Shown: one piece after another, positions 1 through 5,670 of the stretch
Layout: the number at the start of each line of letters is the position of its first letter
How positions within the stretch are numbered: the first letter of the stretch is position 1
DNA from: Kiritimatiellota bacterium
GTDB taxonomy: Bacteria; Verrucomicrobiota; Lentisphaeria; Victivallales; JAADHT01
Assembly: GCA_013151705.1 (NCBI GenBank)
Contig: JAADHT010000205.1
Location: forward strand, 1 to 13,573
DNA: 13,573 nucleotides
Reading direction: 5' to 3'
Made by a program: the position numbers and the translations under genes
The notes under the pieces: generated by a model
Seen by the model: only the letters and a program-made list of their open reading frames with translations
Database searches by the model: none
Told to the model about the DNA's origin: nothing

Positions 1-128
1 CCTCGGCGGTCTTCATATTCAAATCGCGGGCTGAAGACGGCGTTCGACCGCGTCAGCCCTTCGGGCAGGCACTTCTTTCGGGCGTTCCAGCGCCTCTCGA
101 TTCCGTTGGAAACGCAGCGGTTCCTTCT
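1..128. other. Left-edge region without a supported gene; two hairpins
   Basis: No gene could be assigned here. A 7-bp perfect inverted repeat, GGGCTGA (28-34) with TCAGCCC (53-59), encloses an 18-nt loop, and GCCC-TTC-GGGC (56-66) forms a second small hairpin sharing bases with it. Neither is followed by a T-run, so they are not clear terminators. The plus frame is open from base 1 into yjbQ but gives an Arg/Phe/Leu-rich, low-quality peptide. A minus-strand frame from an ATG at 140-138 stays open to the left edge (about 46 residues, Arg-rich, no good ribosome site). This could be the start of a minus-strand gene cut by the window edge, or structured noncoding sequence. Confidence 0.3.
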
Positions 129-156
129 TTGCAATCTCATATTCCAATGCTATACT
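129..156 (+). promoter_or_regulatory. Sigma-70-type promoter with extended -10, upstream of yjbQ
   Basis: TTGCAA (129-134) lies 16 nt before TATACT (151-156), and the -10 is preceded by TGC (148-150), giving an extended -10 element. The predicted start of transcription is near 163, leaving a leader of about 70 nt before the yjbQ ATG. That leader contains a direct repeat TCCACTGGT at 186-194 and 210-218. This is the only convincing promoter seen for the four-gene operon that follows. Confidence 0.6.
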
Positions 157-234
157 GTCTTTGGTTTAGGATGGCGGTGGCTTTTTCCACTGGTGTTTGC
201 GGGCTTCCCTCCACTGGTTGGATTGGAGAAAAAA

Positions 235-651
235 ATGAAATCACACAAAAAAGAGTTATGGTTTGAAACACCGACAAGGCGCGCTTTCGTCAACATAACA
301 CCGGAAGTGGAACGCGAACTCGCCGCCTCGGGTGTGAAAGAGGGGTTGCTTCTTTGCAACGCCATGCACATAACCGCATCGGTCTTCATCAACGACGACG
401 AGTCCGGTTTGCATCATGATTACGAGCTGTGGCTCGAGAAACTCGCCCCGGAAAAACCGCATTCCCAATACAGACACAATGGATTCGAGGACAACGCCGA
501 CGCGCATATGAAACGTCAGATAATGGGGCGCGAGGTGGTGGTAGCCGTTACCGACGGAAAACTCGATCTCGGCCCGTGGGAACAGATTTTCTACGGGGAA
601 TTCGATGGCAAAAGACGCAAAAGGGCGCTCGTTAAAATCATAGGGGAATGA
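235..651 (+). CDS. yjbQ: YjbQ family protein (secondary thiamine-phosphate synthase type)
   Basis: A 138-residue protein of the YjbQ/UPF0047 family, a small beta-rich fold. E. coli YjbQ has weak thiamine-phosphate synthase activity, but the true role is not settled. Family features seen are HITAS (45-49, usual HTTA/S), an N53/E56 pair, H81, the NADAHMKRQIMG block (87-98) and the C-terminal DLGPWEQIFYGEFDGKRR (111-128). Length matches the family. The frame is open upstream to a possible ATG at 106, but the ATG at 235 is chosen because GGAG at 225-228 sits 6 nt before it, the family starts here, and the upstream extension spans the promoter. It is first in an operon, with the kinase starting 7 nt after its stop. 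Confidence 0.93.
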   Translation: MKSHKKELWFETPTRRAFVNITPEVERELAASGVKEGLLLCNAMHITASVFINDDESGLHHDYELWLEKLAPEKPHSQYRHNGFEDNADAHMKRQIMGREVVVAVTDGKLDLGPWEQIFYGEFDGKRRKRALVKIIGE

Positions 652-658
652 ATTGTAG

Positions 659-2848
659 ATGCAATTTCAATGTCCATTTTGCTTTTATCATATGCGTGGC
701 ATCACTCAATCGATGCTGGGTAGAAAAGTCCGTTGCCCGGAATGCGATAAAACCACCAGACTCAACTCGAATCCCTTCGACGCCGGCAGAATCATAGGCG
801 ACTTCATCATCCAACGTAAACTCGGAGCGGGTTCCATTGGCGCGGTGTATTTCGCCCACCAGATATCATTGGACCGCCCGATAGCGTTGAAAGTCCTTTC
901 CAAAGAGTACTCCGACAATAAAGGCATCGAGGCTTTTCTGAAGGAAGCCAGAGCCGCGGCGAGCCTTTCGCACCCCAATTTGGTGCAGGCGCTGGGAGTG
1001 GGAGAGGAGAACGGAATCTGTTTCATGGCGATGACCTTCATTGAAGGTGAGTCGGTCAAGGACATAATCAAACGCGAAGGGCAAATCAAGGTTGACAAAG
1101 CGTTGCACATCGCGCAGCAAGTCGCCGAGGCCCTTTACTTCGCCTGGTCGGAATCAGAACTCATACATCGAGACGTGAAACCCGAAAACATAATGATAAC
1201 CAGCGAAGGAATGGTCAAACTCACCGACTTGGGCCTCGCCATGAAAGAAACCGAGTGGCATGAGGATATGGAGATTTCCGGTAGTCCCTCGTATATGAGC
1301 CCGGAACAGTTCACCGGCGAGAAAATCGACACTAGAAGCGACATCTACAGTTTGGGAATAAGCTTGTATCAAACACTTTCAGGCAAACTCCCGTTTACCG
1401 GCGCCACACTGAAAACCGTGGCTAGGCAGCATTTTCACGAAGCCTCGAAGCCGCTCCACAAAGTGGACCCGATGATTCCTTCCAAGGTCTCGGCTCTGGT
1501 TCAGAAAATGATCGAAAAAGAGCCTAAAGACCGCTACCAGAACATGGAGGAGCTGATCAAGGCCATTTGGAAGGTCCGACAGGCCACCGCTCCCGATAAA
1601 GACCTGGTGCCAAGCGTCCACACCATCTCCATCAAAAAATTGGACTATCAGCTGCAAGAGCTCACGGAGGATAGAAAAAAACATATCGCGGTGGAGTTGA
1701 AGGATGACAAATTGAAACGTGTAATGCTCTTTCGGGCCGCGGTCGTCATTCTGCCAATCGTACTCGTCGGTGTGATATGGGCTATTGTCTCACATTTCGA
1801 AACGGCCAGGATGCGGAACGATTTGACGCTCCAAATCGACAAACTCGAGGCTTTGGTCGAGAAGAAGCAGATTTCGACGAATATGAAACTGCTCTCCTGG
1901 GATGATATCGACAGGCAGTTGTCCAAGTCGGATTCCTCATTCGACAAGTATGCGCATGCGAGAATGCGATACATCAAAGAGAGGATGAAAACGACTCAAC
2001 TAGCTGAAGAAAACGAGAGATTGCTGAAAGTGGCGAAATTCATAAAAAAGAACTCCTCTCTTAAACTGAAAAAACTCATAAACGACAATATGCGCGCCGC
2101 GGAGGTGCTGGCGAAGAAAACCGCGGAACTCGAAGAAAAAGAGAGATTGTTCAACGAAAAAATAAATGCCGCTATGCGTTCTAAAAATTCGTTGCAAGAC
2201 AAATTGAAACGTTCAATAGCCGAACATCTTGATATGAGAAAGAACACTATAAGACGGAAATTGTGCATTTTGGCTTCGAAATTGAAACTCAAAGAGGCGA
2301 AGGCGTTGCTCAAGGTGGAAAAGGAAAAGACAACCACCAAGGGAATGCTGGAATGGCTGGATGCGAAAATAACCGTTGTGGAGTGGTTGGACACGCTCCG
2401 CGTGGCGCTTACATCAAGCGGCGAGGAATTCAAAGGAAAGCGTATCGAATCGGGAGCGATCAAAAATATAGAGGACGGCGTCGTCGAATACACCATTATG
2501 ATCAATGATTCGCTCGAAACGGGAAAAATCAAATGGACGAACCTTTCCGAGGAGAGTCTCTACTCAATCGCCAAGCAAGCGTTGCCGAACCTTTCTGAAG
2601 ACACTTTAAGAGCCTTGGTGCTCATCATCAAAGGCAAAATAACGAAAATACCTTCGGTGACGAAAAACAAAGAGCATCTGGCTATTGTGTGGGCGGTATG
2701 CGACTACAAACTGGATTTGATAAAACGCTTGCTCAACGTTGACTCTGAAAAGGCCCAAGAGGAAGCCGCCCGCTTCCGTAAAATAATAGCGGAATCCCCC
2801 GAGACGAACGAACGGTACTCACGGAAAATCGACGAGATTTTTGAATGA
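659..2848 (+). CDS. Membrane Ser/Thr protein kinase with N-terminal zinc ribbon and coiled-coil outer region
   Basis: A 729-residue PknB-like (Hanks-type) kinase. A zinc ribbon with C5/C8 and C26/C29 comes first. The kinase domain spans about 48-306: glycine loop GAGSIG (56-61), catalytic Lys78, helix-C Glu96, HRDVKPEN (170-177) with Asp172 as catalytic base, DLG (190-192) in place of DFG, SPE (214-216) in place of APE, and DTRSDIYSLG (224-233). All catalytic residues are present, so it is probably active. One transmembrane helix lies at about 356-378. The remaining 350 residues, predicted outside the cytoplasm, are Lys/Glu-rich and helical, probably coiled coil to about 570, with no domain I recognise. 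The ATG is 7 nt after yjbQ, with AGGGG at 642-646 about 12 nt upstream. Its end overlaps larE by 4 nt. The signal sensed and the substrates are unknown. Confidence 0.92.
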   Translation: MQFQCPFCFYHMRGITQSMLGRKVRCPECDKTTRLNSNPFDAGRIIGDFIIQRKLGAGSIGAVYFAHQISLDRPIALKVLSKEYSDNKGIEAFLKEARAAASLSHPNLVQALGVGEENGICFMAMTFIEGESVKDIIKREGQIKVDKALHIAQQVAEALYFAWSESELIHRDVKPENIMITSEGMVKLTDLGLAMKETEWHEDMEISGSPSYMSPEQFTGEKIDTRSDIYSLGISLYQTLSGKLPFTGATLKTVARQHFHEASKPLHKVDPMIPSKVSALVQKMIEKEPKDRYQNMEELIKAIWKVRQATAPDKDLVPSVHTISIKKLDYQLQELTEDRKKHIAVELKDDKLKRVMLFRAAVVILPIVLVGVIWAIVSHFETARMRNDLTLQIDKLEALVEKKQISTNMKLLSWDDIDRQLSKSDSSFDKYAHARMRYIKERMKTTQLAEENERLLKVAKFIKKNSSLKLKKLINDNMRAAEVLAKKTAELEEKERLFNEKINAAMRSKNSLQDKLKRSIAEHLDMRKNTIRRKLCILASKLKLKEAKALLKVEKEKTTTKGMLEWLDAKITVVEWLDTLRVALTSSGEEFKGKRIESGAIKNIEDGVVEYTIMINDSLETGKIKWTNLSEESLYSIAKQALPNLSEDTLRALVLIIKGKITKIPSVTKNKEHLAIVWAVCDYKLDLIKRLLNVDSEKAQEEAARFRKIIAESPETNERYSRKIDEIFE

Positions 2849-3654
2849 TGACTTCTCTTTCGAAAATGGAATGCGATTTGTTTGATATCCTGCGCGCCGC
2901 CGCGCCATTGGCCATCGCTGTTTCCGGAGGCGCCGACAGCGCTCTTTTGGCCAAAGCGGCTTCGAACGCCCTCTCCGGAAGCGATTTGCTTCTACTACAT
3001 GCGAGACTTCCGTTCTCACCGCCGCGCGAGACGCGTTGGATTGCGGAATGGGCGGGAAAAGAGGCCATCCGGCTCGAAATCCTCGATTTGAATATTTTGG
3101 AGGATCCCGCGGTCCTCGCGAATGGACCACGTCGGTGCTACCACTGTAAAAAACATATCCTCACCGCCGCGTTCCGCGAGATTCGCGGACTCGGATTCGC
3201 GAACCTCGCGGATGGCACCGTGACCGACGACTACGGAGACTACCGTCCGGGTCTTGAGGCGACGGCGGAGCTGGGAGTGCTTCATCCGCTAGCCGAAGCC
3301 GGATTCGACAAACGCCTCACCCGCCTTTTGGCTAGAAGATACGGCGTTTCGAACTGGAATCTGCCGGCGTCGGCCTGCTTGGCGTCGAGGATCCCGTGCG
3401 ATACCCCGATCACGACGGAGGCGCTCGCGAGAATCGCGGAGGCGGAGGAATATTTGACGAATTTGGGCTTCCAGGGATGCCGGGTACGCCATCTCGACGG
3501 AGAGGCGGCCAGCGTCGAGGTGCCGCGTCCGCGTCTCAGGCGATTGTTCAAACTGCGAGACGAAGTGGTGACCGCCTTGAAATCTATTGGGTTCAAGCAG
3601 GTGAGTCTGAATCCGAACGGATACGCCCGCGGCGCTATGAATCCGCGGAAATAG
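2845..3654 (+). CDS. larE: LarE, ATP-dependent sulfur transferase for nickel-pincer cofactor synthesis
   Basis: A 269-residue PP-loop ATPase of the LarE family. LarE adenylates pyridinium-3,5-biscarboxylic acid mononucleotide and inserts sulfur, making the nickel-pincer (NPN) cofactor of lactate racemase and other LarA-family enzymes. The PP-loop SGGADS is at 27-32, RCYHCKK (97-103) carries a CxxC (C98, C101), and PASACLASRIPC (174-185) carries C178 at the place of the sulfur-donor cysteine. C98/C101/C178 suggest the three-cysteine, Fe-S-cluster type of LarE rather than the single sacrificial cysteine type (inference). The Cys at 185 stands where many homologues have an aromatic residue. The ATG overlaps the kinase stop (ATGA), implying translational coupling; a second ATG follows immediately at 2848. 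LarB, LarC and LarA are not in the window. Confidence 0.9.
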   Translation: MMTSLSKMECDLFDILRAAAPLAIAVSGGADSALLAKAASNALSGSDLLLLHARLPFSPPRETRWIAEWAGKEAIRLEILDLNILEDPAVLANGPRRCYHCKKHILTAAFREIRGLGFANLADGTVTDDYGDYRPGLEATAELGVLHPLAEAGFDKRLTRLLARRYGVSNWNLPASACLASRIPCDTPITTEALARIAEAEEYLTNLGFQGCRVRHLDGEAASVEVPRPRLRRLFKLRDEVVTALKSIGFKQVSLNPNGYARGAMNPRK

Positions 3655-3661
3655 ACCCAGT

Positions 3662-4972
3662 ATGAGAATCTTGATTTTACAACTCGCGGCGATGGGATAC
3701 GAACTTTGGAGGAAATCGCCCAAGGCGGCTTTCTGGAAAGATTTGAAGACTTCCGCCATCGACACCGTCTTTCCCGCGTTGACCTGTCCCGTCCAGGCTT
3801 CATTCCGCACCGGAGCGACTCCGGAAAACCATGGAATGATAGCCAACGGAATATTCGACCGGCGCTTGCGCAAGCCCATGTTCTGGGAGCAGTCCTCCGC
3901 GCTTTACGCTGGAAAGCGTATATGGGAAGAGTTCCGGTCCGGCGGCGGTACCGTGGGACAGATTTGCTGGCAGCAGAGTCTAGGTCCGGACAGCGATCTG
4001 ATATTGTCGCCGGGACCCATCCACAAGCATCACGGCGGAATGATTCAGGATTTTCATTCCCGCCCGTCAAGTTTATATTCGGACCTATGCCGAAAAACTG
4101 GAAAAAAATTCAAACTCCATTCCTATTGGGGACCGCTCGCATCATCCGCGTCGACGAAATGGATCACCGCCGCGTCCATCGATTTGTTGAATACCGGCCG
4201 CGCGGCCGATCTGCAATTGGTGTATCTGCCCCATCTTGATTACGAACTACAGAAATCCGGACCGAAAGGAAAGAAAATTCCAGCGGAACTCGCGGTTTTG
4301 GATGAATGCGTCTCCAAAATCGTGGCGGCCGCCCGAAAAAACGGATATGAGATTGTCATATTCGGCGACTACGCCATCGAATCCGCGGAAACCGCGCTGT
4401 TCCCGAATCAAAAACTTCTCGAAAAAGGGTCGTTCAGCGTTCGAAACGTGAAGGGAATGCTCTATCCGGACATTCATTCCTCCCGGGCGTTCGCGATGGT
4501 CGATCACAAAATAGCCCATATCTACGTTCCGAACCCGGACGACATTGAGAAAACAGCGGAGACTTTTCGAGGCGAGCCCGGTGTTCGAAACGTGTTGACG
4601 AAAAATCAATCCGACGACCGGAGCGTGTCAAACGAACCACCCCGAACCGCCTACATAGACCATCCCAACAGTGGAGAGATCATCCTGGAGGCCGAACAGG
4701 GATGCTGGTTCGCGTATCACTGGTGGAGCCGAAAATCCGAGATGCCGGACTACGCCACGCACGTGGACATACACAACAAGCCGGGTTTCGACCCATGCGA
4801 GCTGTTCGCCTCGCTATGGCCGCCAATGTCGATTTCAACCGACGCGGCGAAAATCGGAGGCACCCACGGATCGACCGACAAACCTGTGTTGCTGGCGAGT
4901 TCTTTTGATTTGGGAAATCCCGCGAATCTCGCGGACTTGGGACGCACCGTGAAAAATCTCCTTGCCGGCTAG
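3662..4972 (+). CDS. EboF-like alkaline phosphatase superfamily protein (putative nucleotide pyrophosphatase/phosphodiesterase)
   Basis: A 436-residue soluble protein of the type I phosphodiesterase/nucleotide pyrophosphatase group, closest from memory to EboF-like proteins of ebo metabolite-trafficking clusters. Blocks shared with that subfamily are FPALTCPVQASFRTG (37-51, T41 at the nucleophile position), PENHGMIANG (54-63), LVYLPHLDYELQ (186-197), SRAFAMVDHKIAHIYV (274-289), VDIHNKPGFDPCELF (368-382) and GTHGS (400-404). The metal site is unusual. The Asp expected in the first strand is Ala (LQLAAMG, 6-12), and the usual SDHG is FGDYAI (234-239), so activity or metal use may differ from classical members. 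There is no signal peptide. It starts 7 nt after larE without a strong ribosome site, so coupling is likely. The substrate is unknown. Confidence 0.8.
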   Translation: MRILILQLAAMGYELWRKSPKAAFWKDLKTSAIDTVFPALTCPVQASFRTGATPENHGMIANGIFDRRLRKPMFWEQSSALYAGKRIWEEFRSGGGTVGQICWQQSLGPDSDLILSPGPIHKHHGGMIQDFHSRPSSLYSDLCRKTGKKFKLHSYWGPLASSASTKWITAASIDLLNTGRAADLQLVYLPHLDYELQKSGPKGKKIPAELAVLDECVSKIVAAARKNGYEIVIFGDYAIESAETALFPNQKLLEKGSFSVRNVKGMLYPDIHSSRAFAMVDHKIAHIYVPNPDDIEKTAETFRGEPGVRNVLTKNQSDDRSVSNEPPRTAYIDHPNSGEIILEAEQGCWFAYHWWSRKSEMPDYATHVDIHNKPGFDPCELFASLWPPMSISTDAAKIGGTHGSTDKPVLLASSFDLGNPANLADLGRTVKNLLAG

Positions 4973-5063
4973 TAGCGTGTGTAACTTAAAACTTCGCATT
5001 GAGAGTTGTAGGCAGTACTAGACGTCATTGGAACACCGCCGATTTTCAACCACTAACGCTCAC

Positions 5064-5149
5064 TATTAACCCGACACGAAAATGTTTGACATGGCGCTGG
5101 GTCGCGGACGAGCTGGATAATGTCAAATATTAAAACTTGGGGGTTAATA
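5064..5149. repeat. Nested inverted repeat in the convergent intergenic region
   Basis: Outer arms TATTAACCC (5064-5072) and GGGTTAATA (5141-5149) are perfect over 9 bp. Inner arms TTTGACAT (5085-5092) and ATGTCAAA (5120-5127) are perfect over 8 bp. A third pairing, AATGTTTG (5081-5088) with CAAACATT (5152-5159), uses bases of the left inner arm, so it excludes the inner hairpin. No T-run follows directly on either strand, so this is not a standard terminator. It could be an attenuator-like RNA, a protein-binding site, or the remnant of a miniature transposable element. The rest of 4973-5186 holds nothing I recognise. Confidence 0.55.
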
Positions 5150-5160
5150 ACCAAACATTA

Positions 5161-5198
5161 ACAACAAAAAGGATCATCGTTTTAATCTAAACGACGAT
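5161..5198 (-). terminator. Rho-independent terminator of the minus-strand operon
   Basis: On the minus strand, ATCGTCGTTT and AAACGATGAT (plus positions 5189-5198 and 5173-5182) form a 10-bp stem with one mismatch and a 6-nt loop. It is followed by CCTTTTTGTTGTT. The stop codon of the isomerase remnant (5189-5187) lies inside the stem. The stem is AT-rich, so strength is uncertain. Confidence 0.55.
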
Positions 5199-5629
5199 GT
5201 CTTGATCGTCTCCGTCCGTGAAGAATTCCTCCATTGAAACGTATCCATCGAACCCGCCGCAATTCAATGCGAAAAATATCTCGACCCAGTCTATGATTCC
5301 GGCGTCCGGAGCCACGGTTTTATGTTTCCACTCCGCGCGTTCGGGATTCGCAAGTTTCGCGGTTTCCGGATAATAGATGGTGTTTTTCGCATGGACATAC
5401 GCCAAAAGCGGCCCCAGAGTTTCCCGCCGTTTATGTAGCCGACCACCTCCAATCCGGCGTCGACGGTCCGTTCGGCCATCTCCTCGATCTCCTCGGCGAC
5501 CCCGTCCAATCCGGAGAGACCCCATTCGATTCCGTCGAGATTCAGAGCGGACGACATCTCTACTATCTCTTTCGTCGAGTACTTCTTTTTCAAGCCGTTC
5601 GTGTTCACCGAGTATTTTCGTTTGTGCAT
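5187..5629 (-). pseudogene. Remnant of a sugar-phosphate isomerase/epimerase (xylose-isomerase-like TIM barrel)
   Basis: Two pieces of one protein lie in different frames. The N-terminal piece, from the ATG at 5629, begins MHKRKYSVNTNGLKKKYST, continues through LNLDGIEWGL and ends near VVGYINGGKLW. The C-terminal piece, one frame away, runs from LGPLLAYVHAKN through APDAGIIDWVEIFFALN to SMEEFFTDGDDQDIVV. Intact relatives are about 270 residues; here roughly 100 or more central residues are missing and the pieces are joined out of frame at about 5411-5423. The missing centre would carry much of the barrel and its metal ligands, so no working enzyme is expected. The C-terminus also seems short. 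It follows the GH95 gene by 41 nt with only a weak AAAGAG ribosome site, and probably once acted on sugar released by that enzyme. Confidence 0.8.
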
Positions 5630-5670
5630 AAAGGCGACTCTTTTTCGGTTCGAAGTTCGGAGTTCAACGT

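Noticed and set aside
106..234. Upstream extension of yjbQ to an ATG at 106
   Set aside because: It would run through the promoter, has no ribosome site and is absent from the family; the ATG at 235 has GGAG 6 nt upstream.
1996..2532. 178-residue Ser/Phe-rich minus-strand frame
   Set aside because: It mirrors the Lys/Glu-rich coiled-coil part of the kinase gene, which reads as Phe/Ser-rich on the other strand.
3282..4070. 262-residue minus-strand reading frame
   Set aside because: It is antisense to larE and the EboF-like gene, Arg/Ser-rich, and matches no family.
5086..5121. Promoter with TTGACA at 5086-5091
   Set aside because: The nearest -10-like box (GATAAT, 5116-5121) is 24 nt away, too far for a normal promoter; TTGACA here is part of an inverted repeat.
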